Part shown: positions 52,353 to 62,361 of the stretch, piece after piece | Position numbering within the stretch: the first letter of the stretch is position 1 | Layout of the letters: each line of letters starts with the position of its first letter | NCBI GenBank assembly: GCA_027315115.1 | Contig: DAHUYQ010000013.1 | Span: 1 to 64,000, forward strand | Source of the DNA: Solirubrobacterales bacterium | GTDB taxonomy: Bacteria; Actinomycetota; Thermoleophilia; Solirubrobacterales; Solirubrobacteraceae | DNA length: 64,000 bases | Direction of reading: 5' to 3' | Notes under the pieces: generated by a model | Seen by the model: only the letters and a program-made list of their open reading frames with translations | What the model was told of the DNA's origin: nothing | Databases searched by the model: none | Program-made: the position numbers and the translations under genes

Positions 52353-54446
52353 TCACTTGATCAGCGGAATGATGAGGATCGCGACGATGTTCGCGACCTT
52401 GATCATCGGGTTGATCGCGGGACCGGCGGTGTCCTTGAAGGGATCGCCGACCGTGTCGCCGGTCACCGAGGCGGCGTGGGCCTCTGAGCCCTTGCCGCCG
52501 AAGGCGCCGTCCTCGATCAGCTTCTTGGCGTTGTCCCAGGCGCCGCCGCCCGCGGTCATCAACACCGCGAAGAACAGGCCGACGACGATCACGCCGATCA
52601 GCAGGCCGCCGAGCGCCTGCGTGTCGATCACGCCGACGATCACCGTCAGGGCGATCGGCAGCAGCGAGGGCAGGATCATCTCGCGCTGGGCGGTCCGCGT
52701 CACGATGTCCACGCAGCGCGCGTAGTCGGGCTCTTCGCTGCCGTCCATGATGCCCGGGTGCTCTTTGAACTGGCGGCGGACCTCCTCCACGACCGCGCCG
52801 CCGGCACGACCGACCGCCTCGATCGAGAGCGAGGCGAACAGGCAGACCATCAGGCCGCCGAGCAGCAGGCCGATCAGGACCGGCGGTTCGTTGATGCCGA
52901 AGGCGAGCGAGCCGAGCCCGGAGATCGGCGTGTGGCTCTGGTGGGCCAGTTCCTCGCGGAAGCCGGCGAACAGCACGACCGCGGCCAGCGCGGCGGAGCC
53001 GATCGCGTAGCCCTTGGTCACCGCCTTGGTCGTGTTGCCGACCGCGTCCAGCGGATCGGTGACGTTGCGGACCTCCTCAGGCATCTCAGCCATCTCGGCG
53101 ATGCCGCCCGCGTTGTCGGTGATCGGGCCGAAGGCGTCCAGTGCGACGATCAGACCCATCAGCGAGAGCTGGCCCATCACCGCGACGCCGACGCCATAGA
53201 TGCCGTCGAGTCCGCCGCCGGCGAGCTTCCAGGCGCCGAGGATGCCGAGCGCGATCACGATCGCGGGCAGCGCGGTGGCCTGCAGGCCCGAGCCGAAGCC
53301 CTGGATGATGTTCGTCGCGTGGCCGGTGATCGATGCCTTCGCGGTCTTCTTGACCGGCGAGAAGCGCGTCGAGGTGTAGTAGTCGGTGATCAGGAACAGG
53401 AAGGCGGTGACGCCCACGCCGATCAGGGCGCAGAGGTAGAAGTGCAGCCAGCTCGGAGCGGTATGCGTCGAGCTCGCGCCGCTGAAGGCCACGCCTTTCA
53501 TCAGCCAGTAGGTGATAGGCGCGAACGCGGCGGCGGCCAGCACGCCGGAGACGATCAGGCCCTGGTAGAGCGCGCGCTCGACGTTGCCGCTGGTCGTGCG
53601 CACCGCGAAGGTGCCGATGATCGAGGCGATGATCGCCACGGCGCCGAGCACCAGCGGATACAGCGCGACCTGCGTGAGGTTCGTGAACGTCAGCACGCCC
53701 AGCAGCATCACCGCGACCGCGGTCACCGCGTAGGTCTCGAACAGGTCGGCCGCCATGCCGGCGCAGTCGCCGACGTTGTCGCCGACGTTGTCGGCGATCG
53801 TGGCCGGGTTGCGGGGATCGTCCTCGGGGATGCCCGCCTCGATCTTGCCGACGATGTCGGCGCCCACGTCCGCGGCCTTGGTGAAGATGCCGCCGCCAAG
53901 ACGTGCGAAGACCGAGATCAGCGAGCCGCCGAAGCCAAGGCCCACCAGCGCGTCAACCGCGGTCTTCTGCGAGTCGTTGAACACGGCCGTCAGCAGGCCG
54001 TAGTAGCCGGCGAGGCCCAGCAGCGCCAGGCCGACGACCAGCAGGCCGGTGATCGCGCCGCCGCGGAAGGCGACGCTCAGCGCCGGCGAGACGCCGCCAC
54101 GCGCAGCCTCGGCCACGCGCGCGTTGGAGCGCACGGAGACGTTCATGCCGATGTATCCGGCGGCGCCCGAGAGGATGCCGCCGATCGCGAAGCCGGCAGC
54201 CACCGCGATGTTCTGGACGAAGATCAGCGCGACGAACAGCACGACGCCGACGCCCGCGATCGTCGTGTACTGGCGATTCAGATATGCGCCGGCCCCCTCC
54301 TGCACCGCGCGCGAGATGCTGCGCATGCGGTCGTTGCCAGGAGACAGGCTGAGAAGGGACCGTGCCGTCAACAGCCCGTAGGCGACCGCACAGGCCGCGC
54401 ATACCAGGGCAACGACGATCCCGTGGTTCGTCAGGAAGCTGCTCAA
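52353..54446 (-). CDS. hppA: K+-independent proton-translocating pyrophosphatase
   Basis: A 697-residue integral membrane pump that uses pyrophosphate hydrolysis to move H+. The catalytic loop is intact ([20 protein letters not shown], then [19 protein letters not shown]). The subclass marker reads [16 protein letters not shown]: Lys after GNTT marks the K+-independent group, while K+-dependent enzymes carry Ala. About 16 helices are present. TTG at 54446 is chosen because GGAGG lies 8 bp upstream, though the frame stays open to 54521. It may supply proton-motive force in low-energy conditions. It lies 131 bp upstream of the KimA-like operon on the same strand. Confidence 0.96.
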   Translation of the reverse strand: MSSFLTNHGIVVALVCAACAVAYGLLTARSLLSLSPGNDRMRSISRAVQEGAGAYLNRQYTTIAGVGVVLFVALIFVQNIAVAAGFAIGGILSGAAGYIGMNVSVRSNARVAEAARGGVSPALSVAFRGGAITGLLVVGLALLGLAGYYGLLTAVFNDSQKTAVDALVGLGFGGSLISVFARLGGGIFTKAADVGADIVGKIEAGIPEDDPRNPATIADNVGDNVGDCAGMAADLFETYAVTAVAVMLLGVLTFTNLTQVALYPLVLGAVAIIASIIGTFAVRTTSGNVERALYQGLIVSGVLAAAAFAPITYWLMKGVAFSGASSTHTAPSWLHFYLCALIGVGVTAFLFLITDYYTSTRFSPVKKTAKASITGHATNIIQGFGSGLQATALPAIVIALGILGAWKLAGGGLDGIYGVGVAVMGQLSLMGLIVALDAFGPITDNAGGIAEMAEMPEEVRNVTDPLDAVGNTTKAVTKGYAIGSAALAAVVLFAGFREELAHQSHTPISGLGSLAFGINEPPVLIGLLLGGLMVCLFASLSIEAVGRAGGAVVEEVRRQFKEHPGIMDGSEEPDYARCVDIVTRTAQREMILPSLLPIALTVIVGVIDTQALGGLLIGVIVVGLFFAVLMTAGGGAWDNAKKLIEDGAFGGKGSEAHAASVTGDTVGDPFKDTAGPAINPMIKVANIVAILIIPLIK

Positions 54447-54617
54447 GAGAAAATCCTCCGCTGTGATTGGCGTGCGGCGCGAGACCTGTCTCGCGCGCAC
54501 AATTTGAGCCGGGGCGGCCATCTTCCGGAGGCGCAGATCCCGGCGCCGAAAAGCGCGCGCAGTCTATCGTGCCGCTCGGCGGGAGGATTTCAGGTCATGC
54601 CGGGGGCCGGCGCGCGC

Positions 54618-55355
54618 TCAGCGGCCAGGCACCCAGAGCCTGCCGCTGCGCTCCGCCGGGCCGGGGCTCTGCTGCTCGCGCTCGCCCGCCGGCTGCTCCG
54701 GCGCGGGAGCCTGGCCCGGAGCCTGGCCCGGAGTGGGGGCCTGGCCCGGCGCGGGAGCCTGGCCGGGAGCCTGGCCCGGCGCGGGAGCCTGGCCCGGCGC
54801 GGGAGCCTGGCCGGGAGCCTGGCCCGTCGCGGGAGCCTGTCCGGGAGCCTGGCCCGTCGCGGGTGCCTGGCCCGACGCGGGAGCCTGACCGGGAGCCTGG
54901 CCCGGCGCGGGAGCCTGGCCCGACGCGGGAGCCTGGCCGGGAGCCTGGCCCGACGCGGGAGCCTGGGCGGGCGCGCCCGGCCCGCCGGCAGGGCTCTGCT
55001 GCCGCCCGGCCGCCTGCGGTGAGGGCGCGGCGGCCTGGGCGGCCGGCTGCTCCTGGGCGACGCGCGCGTAGGCCATCTGGAGCTGGGAGAGCGCGTCGCG
55101 CAGCGGCCGGGCCTGCGCCGCCGGCATCCGCCGCTCCAGGATCGGCAGCAGCGCTTTGACCGCGTCGATCGCGTCGCGGACCTGGTCGAGGTCGCGGTGG
55201 TCCTGGGCGCCCTCCGCCAGGCCCAGCCTCATGCCGCCCACGTTCAGCAGCGAGGCGGCCGCCTGCAGGACGAGCTGGGTGCTTGTGATGCGGCTGAGCT
55301 CCTCTTCGTAGGCGCGCAGCTCAGCCTCGGTCGGCTCGCCTGCCTGGGTGCTCAT
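54618..55355 (-). CDS. DUF1844-like protein with a PGQAP-repeat tail
   Basis: A 245-residue protein. The first 110 residues are a helical domain (EAELRAYEEELSRITSTQLV, then AASLLNVGGMRLGL, then RDAIDAVKALLPILERRM) resembling DUF1844. The remainder is a low-complexity tail of alternating PGQAPA and PASGQ units that is likely disordered. AGGAGG precedes the ATG, which overlaps the stop of the GCS2 gene by 4 bp. The tail length probably varies between strains. The function of the domain is unknown. Confidence 0.75.
   Translation of the reverse strand: MSTQAGEPTEAELRAYEEELSRITSTQLVLQAAASLLNVGGMRLGLAEGAQDHRDLDQVRDAIDAVKALLPILERRMPAAQARPLRDALSQLQMAYARVAQEQPAAQAAAPSPQAAGRQQSPAGGPGAPAQAPASGQAPGQAPASGQAPAPGQAPGQAPASGQAPATGQAPGQAPATGQAPGQAPAPGQAPAPGQAPGQAPAPGQAPTPGQAPGQAPAPEQPAGEREQQSPGPAERSGRLWVPGR
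54700..54970 (-). repeat. GC-rich in-frame minisatellite coding the PGQAP tail
   Basis: Units of the type GCGGGAGCCTGGCCC recur about 17 times, phased so that PGQAP- and PASGQ-like peptides result. Unit order is irregular, with Ala, Thr and Ser variants, as expected from repeated slippage and exchange. Confidence 0.85.
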
Positions 55356-56518
55356 ACGGCCACCTCCTGTACGTATGTCTGTCTCGTTTCCTTCACGGTC
55401 GCGGCGAAGATCTCCTCGCGGGGGGCGCCCGCCTGCATCATGGCCCGCTGCCGCTGCGCGCCGTTGCGCTCCGGGAAGGCAAGCTCGATGCCCAGCTCGG
55501 CTCGCACCGGCGCGGTCCAGGCGGCCAGGCGCTCCACGATCGCGGCGGACGGGTACTCCTCCAGGCGCGCGAAGTCGACCATCCTGCCGTCCAGGCCGAA
55601 CCGGATCGCGCGCCACATGTTCTCCTCGATCAGCCGCCCGGGCGGATCGACGTGCGGCACGCCCTCGTCGATGTCGCGCGCCGCCTGTGCGACGCAGGCC
55701 ACGATCAGGGCGGCGAGCGCCTCGGACTCCGCGCCGTTGCTCTGCACGTCGCAGATCCGCATCTCCACGGTGCCGAAGGAGAAGTGCGGCCGCACCGACC
55801 ACCAGACCTGCGTGAACTCGACGATCGAACGGGTGCGCACGAGCATGTCGATGTAGCTGCGATAGGCATCCCAGGAGCCGAATGCATCGGGCACCCCGCA
55901 GCGCGGGAAGCTGCGGGTGAAGGTCTGCGTGCGCGCCGAGTGCAGGCCGGAGTCGCGGCCGTCCACGAACGGGGAGTTCGCGGAGACGGCCAGCAGCAGC
56001 GGCAGCAGCGGCCGCAGCCGGTCGCAGACTCCGATCGCGCGCTCGACGTCGCGCACGCCGACGTGCACGTGCAGGCTGAAGGTGTTGTTGCGCGCCGCCA
56101 CGTAGCGCAGGCCGTCCGCGACGCGCCGGTAGTGCTCTGTGTCGATGATCTGCTGCTGGCGATAGTCGGCCCACGGGTGTGTGCCGGTGGCGCCGAGCGC
56201 CACGCTCTCCGCCTCGGCCAGCGCGAAGAGCCGCCGGCGACGGTCGCGCTGGCGCGCCAGCGCATCGGCGAGGTCCTCTCCGCGGCCGGAGACGATCTCG
56301 ATCTCCGAGGAGATCAGCTCGCCGGTGATCGACTCGTGCAGAAGGGGGTCGCGGGCGGCGGCCGCGGCCCGCAGCAGCTCGAACCGCGGCAGGAGCTCCA
56401 GGGTCTCTGGATCGAGGATCGCGAACTCCTCCTCCAGCCCGACGGTCAGGTCGGTCGAGGCCGCGAACCGCTGCCGGGCGAGATCGAGGTCGAGACTTGT
56501 CTTTGCGTCCGAGTCCAC
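55352..56518 (-). CDS. GCS2-family carboxylate-amine ligase (YbdK/EgtA-like)
   Basis: A 388-residue ATP-grasp-like ligase of the glutamate-cysteine ligase 2 family. TVGLEEEFAILDP is the metal-binding front motif, ISSEIEIVSG and THPWADYRQQ follow, then the NNTFSLHVHVGV segment. FGTVEMRICDVQ is the conserved late strand. The family makes gamma-glutamyl-cysteine or a related amide. It precedes the DUF1844-like gene with a 4-bp overlap and lies after rex and glutaredoxin genes, so a role in thiol metabolism is plausible. It is normal length and intact. Confidence 0.88.
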   Translation of the reverse strand: MDSDAKTSLDLDLARQRFAASTDLTVGLEEEFAILDPETLELLPRFELLRAAAAARDPLLHESITGELISSEIEIVSGRGEDLADALARQRDRRRRLFALAEAESVALGATGTHPWADYRQQQIIDTEHYRRVADGLRYVAARNNTFSLHVHVGVRDVERAIGVCDRLRPLLPLLLAVSANSPFVDGRDSGLHSARTQTFTRSFPRCGVPDAFGSWDAYRSYIDMLVRTRSIVEFTQVWWSVRPHFSFGTVEMRICDVQSNGAESEALAALIVACVAQAARDIDEGVPHVDPPGRLIEENMWRAIRFGLDGRMVDFARLEEYPSAAIVERLAAWTAPVRAELGIELAFPERNGAQRQRAMMQAGAPREEIFAATVKETRQTYVQEVAV

Positions 56519-56565
56519 AGAGCCCCAAGCTTAGGAGCACCGAGCCGCTTCCACGGGAAGGCGGA

Positions 56566-57246
56566 TCAGGTCAGGTAGAAGTACAGCGCATACAGCAGGT
56601 CGACCGCGGGGCTGGAGGTGTGGACCGTCACCTCGGGCGGCACGGCCAGCAGCGAGTCGGAGTAGTTGAAGATGATCTTCACGCCGGCATCCACGAGCTC
56701 GTCGGCGAGCCCCTGCGCCGCGGCGCCGGGCACCGCGAGCACGCCGACGACGATCTCCTCCTCCTCCACGACCTTGTGCAGCTCCTCGACGTGCCGCACG
56801 ATCTGGCTTCCCACGGCTGTGCCGACCTTCTCGGGGTCCGCGTCGAAGATCGCGACCACCCTGAAGCCGTGGTCGGCGAAGATGTCCGAGGAGGCGATCG
56901 CCTTGCCGAGATGGCCGGCGCCCAGCAGCGCGATGTTGTGCTGTCCGGCGGTCCGCAGGATCTTGCGGATCTGGGAGACCAGCGACTCGACGTTGTAGCC
57001 CACCCCCCGCTTGCCGAACTTCCCGAACCCGGAGAGGTCGCGCCGGATCTGCGTCGAGTTGACGTGGGTGTAGTCGGAGAGCTCCTGCGAGGAGATCGTC
57101 TCCTTGCCCATCTTCTTGGCCTGGGTGAGCACCTGCAGGTAGCGCGAGAGCCGCGCCGCGACCCCCAGCGAGAGCCGTTCGCCGCCGCTCAAATCGCCGT
57201 CTCGCTCGGCGCGGGCGCCGCCCGCGATCAGTTGCCCCTTGGCCAT
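56566..57246 (-). CDS. rex: redox-sensing transcriptional repressor Rex
   Basis: A 226-residue NADH/NAD+-responsive repressor. The N-terminal winged helix (RLSRYLQVLTQAKKMGKETI, then THVNSTQIRRDLSGFG and FGKRGVGYNV) is typical. The Rossmann domain follows (NIALLGAGHLGKAIASS, then VVAIFDADPEKVG) with the late NYSDSLLAVP segment and a swapped C-terminal helix. The ATG at 57246 is chosen; the upstream frame has no conserved sequence. Rex usually controls respiratory and fermentative genes and would link this redox cluster to the NADH state. Confidence 0.94.
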   Translation of the reverse strand: MAKGQLIAGGARAERDGDLSGGERLSLGVAARLSRYLQVLTQAKKMGKETISSQELSDYTHVNSTQIRRDLSGFGKFGKRGVGYNVESLVSQIRKILRTAGQHNIALLGAGHLGKAIASSDIFADHGFRVVAIFDADPEKVGTAVGSQIVRHVEELHKVVEEEEIVVGVLAVPGAAAQGLADELVDAGVKIIFNYSDSLLAVPPEVTVHTSSPAVDLLYALYFYLT

Positions 57247-57308
57247 CGCCGTGACTCTAAAGGATGCCCATGTCCAACCGAGCCAGACTGGTGGCCCATC
57301 CCGGCGAT

Positions 57309-57599
57309 CTAGGCCCCGTTCACGAGCAGCGCGTCCCGCACGAGCTCCTCGTCGAGCACGCAGTCGCACAGCTCCACGCCGTCGAGCTCCACGACCGGGA
57401 TGCGATCGAAATAGGCGCGCAGCAGGCGCTCCTGCCCGCTGATGTCACGCTCGTGGATCTCGAAGTCGATCTCCGCCTGCATGCGCCGCAGCGCGCTCAT
57501 CGCCTGCTCGCAGAGATGGCAGCCCGGCCGGCTGTACAGCGTCAGCACGCGGCCTTCGCCGGCGTGCTCGCAAGACCCGCCCGCCGCCGACCGGCTCAC
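57309..57599 (-). CDS. glutaredoxin-like protein (DUF836 type)
   Basis: A 96-residue thioredoxin-fold protein with the redox motif CHLC in LTLYSRPGCHLCEQAM, followed by RIPVVELDG. Two more cysteines occur in ELCDCVLD. It overlaps the end of tsaD by 4 bp and precedes rex. The start at 57599 gives a short tail before the fold. DUF836-type proteins are small disulphide reductases of unknown partner. The overlap suggests co-expression with tsaD. Confidence 0.88.
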   Translation of the reverse strand: MSRSAAGGSCEHAGEGRVLTLYSRPGCHLCEQAMSALRRMQAEIDFEIHERDISGQERLLRAYFDRIPVVELDGVELCDCVLDEELVRDALLVNGA

Positions 57600-58636
57600 C
57601 TGGGACGCTCCCCCGTCGCGTAGGCGTCCAGGTCCAGATATGAGGGATAGGAGAGAGAGCTGCCGAAACGCGCGGCGCTTGCGATCATCGCCGCGTTGTC
57701 GGTACAGAGGGAGCGGTCCGGCACGTGAACGGTCGCACCGAGCTCCTGCACCCGCGCTCGCAGCGGGCCGTTGGCGGCGACTCCGCCGCCGATCGCCAGC
57801 CGGTCGAGCCCGGTCTCTTCGAGAGCCTGCTGAGCGCGCAGCACGAGGCTCTCCACGATCGCCGCCTGGAAGGATGCGGCCAGGTCGGGGGCCAGGCGCT
57901 CGCGCTGCGAATCGTCGAGGTCGCGCAGCTTGTACAGCAGCGCGGTCTTCAGGCCCGCGAAGGAGAAGTCGAGGCTCTGCGCGTACGCCTTGCCGCGCGC
58001 GCCGCGGCGGCCGCGACCCGCGTCGTGGAGCCCGGGGAAGGAGAACGCCTGCGCGTCCCCGCCGGAGGCCAGGCGCTCCAGCGCGGGCCCGCCCGGGAAC
58101 CCGAGCCCGAGCATGCGCGCGCCCTTGTCGAACGCCTCCCCGGCGGCGTCGTCCAGGCAGCGGCCGAGCACCGAGAAGCCCTCGTGCGACTCGACCTTGG
58201 CCAGCAGCGTGTGACCGCCGCTTGCGATCAGGCAGACGAAGGGCGGCTCGAACGCCTCGGTGTCCGGGCCGGGGATGAAGTTGGCCGCCACGTGTCCCTG
58301 GATGTGGTCGACCGGCGCGAACGGCAGGCGCCTGGCCGCCGCGAGCGCCTTGCCGGTGCAGAGGCCGACCAGTAGCGCGCCGATCAGCCCGGGACCCTGC
58401 GTCGCCGCGATCAGGTCCAGATCGTCGAGGCCGACCTCCGCCTGCTCCAGCGCCTGGGAGACGACGAGGTTGACGAGCTGCAGGTGGTGACGCGAGGCGA
58501 TCTCGGGCACGACGCCGCCGAAGCGGTCGTGGACGCCCTGTGATGAGATCACGTTGGCGAGCATCCTGCCTTCGCCGTCGAGCACCGCGGCGCAGGTGTC
58601 GTCGCAGCTCGTCTCGATCGCAAGCACTCTGTTCAT
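57596..58636 (-). CDS. tsaD: tRNA threonylcarbamoyladenosine transferase subunit TsaD
   Basis: A 346-residue ASKHA-fold enzyme that transfers threonylcarbamoyl to A37 of ANN-reading tRNAs. LAIETSCDDTCAAVL is the phosphate-binding front, HIQGHVAAN supplies the metal-binding His pair, and LIASGGHTLL and GLGFPGGPALE follow. IGGGVAANGPLR and LCTDNAAMIA are the C-terminal landmarks. All conserved residues appear intact. It lies 45 bp after rimI in a tsaE-tsaB-rimI-tsaD order. Confidence 0.97.
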   Translation of the reverse strand: MNRVLAIETSCDDTCAAVLDGEGRMLANVISSQGVHDRFGGVVPEIASRHHLQLVNLVVSQALEQAEVGLDDLDLIAATQGPGLIGALLVGLCTGKALAAARRLPFAPVDHIQGHVAANFIPGPDTEAFEPPFVCLIASGGHTLLAKVESHEGFSVLGRCLDDAAGEAFDKGARMLGLGFPGGPALERLASGGDAQAFSFPGLHDAGRGRRGARGKAYAQSLDFSFAGLKTALLYKLRDLDDSQRERLAPDLAASFQAAIVESLVLRAQQALEETGLDRLAIGGGVAANGPLRARVQELGATVHVPDRSLCTDNAAMIASAARFGSSLSYPSYLDLDAYATGERPR

Positions 58637-58681
58637 CGCGGTCTCGCTCGTCGCATCGTGGTCTGGCTCATCGTGTGACTC

Positions 58682-59206
58682 CTACCGACCCCATTCGGGA
58701 TTGGGCACGTCGTCGAGGGTGCCGCAGAGCGTGGCCGGGGTGCGCCACATGATCAGGGCGTCCTCGCCGTTGTCCTGGTAGTAGCGGCGCCTGACGCCGG
58801 CGGCGCGAAAGCCCTCGCGTTCGTAGAGGTGGATCGCCGGCGCGTTGGAGCGCCGCACCTCCAGGGTGAAGCGGGCGTCGTCCTCGGCGCGCCCGTAGAG
58901 CTCGCTCAGCAGCGCCGAGGCGATCCCGCGCTGACGCTGGTCGACGTCGACCGCGATGTTCATGATGTGCCACACCGTCTCGTAGCGCGAGCAGATCAGG
59001 TAGCCGACCAGCCGCCGGCCGTAGAGAGCGGCCAGGCATATCCCTGAGGACTTGGAGAGCTCCAGCACGAACATCGCAAGCGACCACGGCGTCGGGAAGG
59101 CGCGACGCTCGACGGCGATCACCTGCGGCAGGTCGGGGTAGCTGAGCGCGCGAATCCGCAGCGAGTCGCCCTGCACGGCAGGATCGAGCGACATCGGCCT
59201 GCTCAC
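58682..59206 (-). CDS. rimI: ribosomal protein S18 alanine N-acetyltransferase RimI-like
   Basis: A 174-residue GNAT acetyltransferase. The acetyl-CoA motif is in [18 protein letters not shown], and the RimI-type [21 protein letters not shown] and [18 protein letters not shown] segments are present. GTG 59206 overlaps the tsaB stop as GTGA and has GAGGGAG upstream; ATG 59194 is an alternative. It sits between tsaB and tsaD as in many genomes. The role is N-terminal acetylation of a ribosomal protein or of another target. Confidence 0.93.
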   Translation of the reverse strand: MSRPMSLDPAVQGDSLRIRALSYPDLPQVIAVERRAFPTPWSLAMFVLELSKSSGICLAALYGRRLVGYLICSRYETVWHIMNIAVDVDQRQRGIASALLSELYGRAEDDARFTLEVRRSNAPAIHLYEREGFRAAGVRRRYYQDNGEDALIMWRTPATLCGTLDDVPNPEWGR

Positions 59207-60018
59207 CGCGAGGCTCCCTCGATCGCGATTTCGGCGTCTGGCCTGCGGCCGTAGCTTGGCAGCACCTCCTCCAGCGGCTCCCCGGCGCCCCGCCGCTCCG
59301 CTATCTCGCAGATGGACGCGGCGCGCAGCGGATGCAACGGCGAGCCGTCGGCCGGGACGATCGCGCCCGCGGCCTCCAACTGCTCCCTGAAGCGGATCGC
59401 GCCGTCGCCGATGGCGATCGGGCGTTCGCCGCGCAGCGCCTGCAGCTCGGCGGCGATCTGCTCCGGCTTGCACGCTCGTGGCGCGATCAGCTCCTCCGCC
59501 CGCTCTCCCCGCGCGTAGGTTGCGAGGAAGACCTCGCCGCGGCGCGCGTCGAGCACCGCGAGGACGGGGGCGTCGGGCGTCGGCTCCGGCGCCTGCGGCT
59601 GCGGTCCCCGCGGGGCGCCGCCGATCGCCTCCCGTGGGGCGCCGCCGATCGCCTCCCGCGGGGCGCCGCCGATCGCCTCCCGCGGGCTCATCCGCAGCGC
59701 CGGCAGCGCCAGCGCCCTCAGGCTGCCCACTCCGATCAGCGGCGCCTGCAGGGACTGGGCCAGGCCGCGCGCGGTCGCGACGCCGACGCGCAGGCCGGTG
59801 AAGGTACCCGGGCCCAGGCCGACCGCGATCGCCTCCAGATCGCTCCAGTCCATGCCGGCGGCTTCGATCAGCCCCGCCGCCAGACCGAGCGCGTCGCTGG
59901 TGTGCTGCGGACGCGCGCCGGCGGGCGGGTCGTCGCGGGCTTCGCCAAGAAGGCCGGCGGCGTCCCGCAGTGCGACCGCCGTGGCGGGGGTGGCGGTGTC
60001 GAAGGCGAGCACGATCAC
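59203..60018 (-). CDS. tsaB: TsaB, threonylcarbamoyladenosine synthesis protein
   Basis: A 271-residue partner of Tsa[18 protein letters not shown] is the family front, [20 protein letters not shown] is conserved, and [15 protein letters not shown] is the later motif. Three copies of an 8-residue unit (REAIGGAP) are inserted near residue 112, from 24-bp repeats at 59612-59683. TsaB normally lacks this, but the insertion is in a loop, so function may be kept. GTG at 60018 overlaps the tsaE stop by 4 bp. Confidence 0.93.
   Translation of the reverse strand: MIVLAFDTATPATAVALRDAAGLLGEARDDPPAGARPQHTSDALGLAAGLIEAAGMDWSDLEAIAVGLGPGTFTGLRVGVATARGLAQSLQAPLIGVGSLRALALPALRMSPREAIGGAPREAIGGAPREAIGGAPRGPQPQAPEPTPDAPVLAVLDARRGEVFLATYARGERAEELIAPRACKPEQIAAELQALRGERPIAIGDGAIRFREQLEAAGAIVPADGSPLHPLRAASICEIAERRGAGEPLEEVLPSYGRRPDAEIAIEGASR
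59612..59683 (-). repeat. three 24-bp tandem repeats in tsaB
   Basis: Units at 59612-59635, 59636-59659 and 59660-59683 are identical apart from one base in the first. Each codes REAIGGAP. The frame is preserved. The near-identity suggests recent expansion. Confidence 0.9.
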
Positions 60019-60440
60019 CGCTCCTGCACCTCGATCCGCCGGCGGTCGCCACCATCGTGGGAGAGCGTGATCCGCATGCGCGGCCGGCCGAGCTCCTGCA
60101 CGGCGCTCTCCGGCCACTCCACGAACGCGATCCTGCCCGGTCCGAGGTGGTCGGCAAGCAGCTCCGGGTCCTCGTCGGCCAGGCCCGCGAGCCTGTACAG
60201 ATCGAGGTGGGAGACCGTCAACGAGTCGCCCTTGTAGCGGTGGCCGATGCTGAAGGTGGGGCTCGTGACCGGATCGCTCACGCCCAGGGCGCGGGCCGCG
60301 CCGCGCACGAAGGTCGTCTTGCCGGACCCGAGCTCGCCGCAGACGAGCACCACGTCGCCCTCGCTCAGCCGCGCCGCGATCTCGGCGCCCAGCGATTCTG
60401 TCTGGTGAGGCGTCTCGGTCCAGGCGACGCGTGTGGGCAC
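60015..60440 (-). CDS. tsaE: TsaE, tRNA modification ATPase
   Basis: A 141-residue P-loop ATPase needed for threonylcarbamoyl tRNA modification. Walker A is [10 protein letters not shown], then [10 protein letters not shown] and the VEWPES segment follow. It overlaps tsaB by 4 bp. GTG 60440 is chosen because the frame upstream (to 60572) is low-complexity and crosses the hairpin at 60487-60519. It appears to head the tsaE-tsaB-rimI-tsaD-glutaredoxin group. Confidence 0.92.
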   Translation of the reverse strand: MPTRVAWTETPHQTESLGAEIAARLSEGDVVLVCGELGSGKTTFVRGAARALGVSDPVTSPTFSIGHRYKGDSLTVSHLDLYRLAGLADEDPELLADHLGPGRIAFVEWPESAVQELGRPRMRITLSHDGGDRRRIEVQER

Positions 60441-60486
60441 GATAAGAGACTCTAGTCCGCGAGCGCCGCGGAGGGCCGTTAAAGAA

Positions 60487-60519
60487 GACCGGCCCGCGGG
60501 AGAGGGGGGCGGGCCGGTC
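60487..60519 (-). terminator. intrinsic terminator after the uracil-DNA glycosylase gene
   Basis: GACCGGCCCGC pairs with GCGGGCCGGTC across an 11-nt G-rich loop. On the minus strand a TCTTCTTT tract follows. It lies between the uracil-DNA glycosylase stop (60603) and the tsaE start, so it separates the two transcription units. Confidence 0.8.
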
Positions 60520-60602
60520 GTGCTGCTTGGGGAGGATGGAGACCCCTCTGTATCGGCGCGTGCGGCGCTCACCTTTAGCCTTTTGCAAGAAAAGCTGCAG
60601 AA

Positions 60603-61322
60603 TCAGAACAGCCCGAGCTGATCCGCCTCGGATGCGGCGTCCTGCGCGTCAAGGCCGGGCTCGGCGTCAGGCTGCTCCTCCGGCTCGGGCGGATTCAGCC
60701 ACTCCGGCTGCTCCGGCGCCGGCATCGCCAGCAGATCGGGCAGCCGCACGAAGTCATCGCGCAGCGTCTGCAGCATCCGCGGCGTGTACAGCGCCGCGGC
60801 CGGGTGGAAGATCGGGTAGAGCCGCACCATGCGCCGACCCAACGCGAGCAGCTCCGGCTGGCCGTGCAGCTTGGTGATCCCCGTCGTGTCGTCGCGCAGC
60901 AGCTTGGTCGCGAAGTTGCCGAGCGTGCAGATCACCTTCGGCTCGATCAGCGACACCTGCTCGTAGAGGTAGTCCTTGCAGTTCTCGATCTCCAGGGGCA
61001 GCGGATCGCGGTTGTTGGGAGGCCTGCACTTCAAGACGTTCAACACGAAGACGTCCGCGCGGACGAGATCGATCTCGCCGAGCAGCTTGTCCAGCAGCTT
61101 GCCCGCCTGCCCCACGAAGGGCACGCCCTGCTCGTCCTCGTTGGCGCCCGGCGCCTCGCCGACGAACATCAGGTCGGCATCGGCGTTGCCTGAGCCGAAC
61201 ACGACGCTTTTGCGCGTGGAGGCCAGCTCGGGGCAGCGCGTGCAGGACTGCGTCCGCGCGTAGACTCGCTTCAGAGCGTCGCGCCGCTCCTGCGCGGTGT
61301 CGGGGGCATCGGCCGGTGGCAT
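60603..61322 (-). CDS. Fe-S uracil-DNA glycosylase, family 4 type, with C-terminal clamp motif
   Basis: A 239-residue base-excision repair enzyme that removes uracil from DNA. The 4Fe-4S ligands fit CTRC near the N-terminus plus Cys in VLKCRPP and in IENCKDYL. Motif A is [13 protein letters not shown], the substrate-binding [13 protein letters not shown] is typical, and the late IFHPAAALY holds the catalytic-type His. After the catalytic domain is an acidic Pro/Glu tail that ends in QLGLF, the standard pentapeptide type that binds the DNA sliding clamp DnaN. The gene is transcribed away from panC. Confidence 0.93.
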   Translation of the reverse strand: MPPADAPDTAQERRDALKRVYARTQSCTRCPELASTRKSVVFGSGNADADLMFVGEAPGANEDEQGVPFVGQAGKLLDKLLGEIDLVRADVFVLNVLKCRPPNNRDPLPLEIENCKDYLYEQVSLIEPKVICTLGNFATKLLRDDTTGITKLHGQPELLALGRRMVRLYPIFHPAAALYTPRMLQTLRDDFVRLPDLLAMPAPEQPEWLNPPEPEEQPDAEPGLDAQDAASEADQLGLF

Positions 61323-61421
61323 GCGCCCGGATGGTAGTCCCCATCCCGACGCGCGGGTGCGCGGTGCGCGCTATGATCGCGGCGTCGCGACCGGTATCCC
61401 CCGCGGAACTGGACCGAGCCA

Positions 61422-62348
61422 ATGAGCCCACTGCACTCTGCTTCCAGCACAGAGCCGCGCACCGTCGATCAGGACGCGCAGCCGCGCATCGTCAGGACGG
61501 TCGCAGGCGTCCGCGAGGAGCTTCGCTCCGCTCGCGCAGCCGGATTGAGCGTCGGCCTGGTGCCCACGATGGGCGCCCTGCACGACGGGCATCTCTCGCT
61601 GATCGAGGCGGCCCGGCAGCGATGCGACGTCGTCGTGGTCTCGGTGTTCGTCAACCCGACGCAGTTCGACGAGCAGGCCGACCTGCTCGCCTACCCCCGC
61701 AACGAGGAGCGGGACGCCGCGCTGGCCCGGCAGGCCGGCGCCGACGTGCTCTTCATCCCCGCCGCGAGCGAGATCTACAGGACCGGCTTCTCAAGCACCG
61801 TCGAGGTCCACGGCCTCACCGACCGGCTGGAGGGCGCCGTGCGCGGCAAAGGCCACTTCCGCGGCGTGAGCACCGTGGTCTGCAAGCTGCTGAACATCGT
61901 CTCGCCGGACATCGCCTACTTCGGGCGCAAGGACGCCCAGCAGGCGGCCGTGATCCGGCGCATGGTCGCCGACCTGGACATTCAGACCCAGATCGAGACG
62001 ATGCCGACGGTCCGCGAGCCCGACGGGCTGGCGATGTCGAGCCGCAACGCGCGCCTTGCGCCCGCCGAGCGCGAGCGGGCACTCGCGCTGCACGCCGGCC
62101 TGCGCGCCGCCGAGCGGCTTGCCGCCGAGGGCGAGCGCTGCTGCGCGAGGCTGATCGAGGAGGCAGAGCGCACGATGGCCTCATACGCAGTGCGGCCGGA
62201 GTACGTGGCGCTCGTGGAGCCCGACAGCTTCGAGGACCTGGAGCGTCTCGATGCCGCCGGACTGCTGCTGATCGCCGCGCGGGTGGGACAGACGCGGCTG
62301 ATCGACAACCTGGCCCTGTGGGCCACAAACCGATCCCCTCTCCATTAA
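61422..62348 (+). CDS. panC: pantothenate synthetase
   Basis: A 308-residue enzyme that joins pantoate and beta-alanine using [18 protein letters not shown] holds the HxGH class motif, FVNPTQF follows, YFGRKDAQQ carries the KDxQ segment and MSSRNARL is the KMSKS-like loop. The first 23 residues are not conserved, so an internal start is possible. It begins the panC-panD-panB operon, and the other genes follow within 14 and 21 bp. Confidence 0.96.
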   Translation: MSPLHSASSTEPRTVDQDAQPRIVRTVAGVREELRSARAAGLSVGLVPTMGALHDGHLSLIEAARQRCDVVVVSVFVNPTQFDEQADLLAYPRNEERDAALARQAGADVLFIPAASEIYRTGFSSTVEVHGLTDRLEGAVRGKGHFRGVSTVVCKLLNIVSPDIAYFGRKDAQQAAVIRRMVADLDIQTQIETMPTVREPDGLAMSSRNARLAPAERERALALHAGLRAAERLAAEGERCCARLIEEAERTMASYAVRPEYVALVEPDSFEDLERLDAAGLLLIAARVGQTRLIDNLALWATNRSPLH

Positions 62349-62361
62349 AAAAAGGAAGACC

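Noticed and set aside
54700..54970. CRISPR-like or structural RNA repeat array
   Set aside because: It is a coding minisatellite with 15-bp-scale units and no unique spacers.
52758..55022. A 754-residue open frame on the plus strand opposite hppA
   Set aside because: Composition is typical of shadow translation and it runs through the DUF1844 repeat; hppA is certain.
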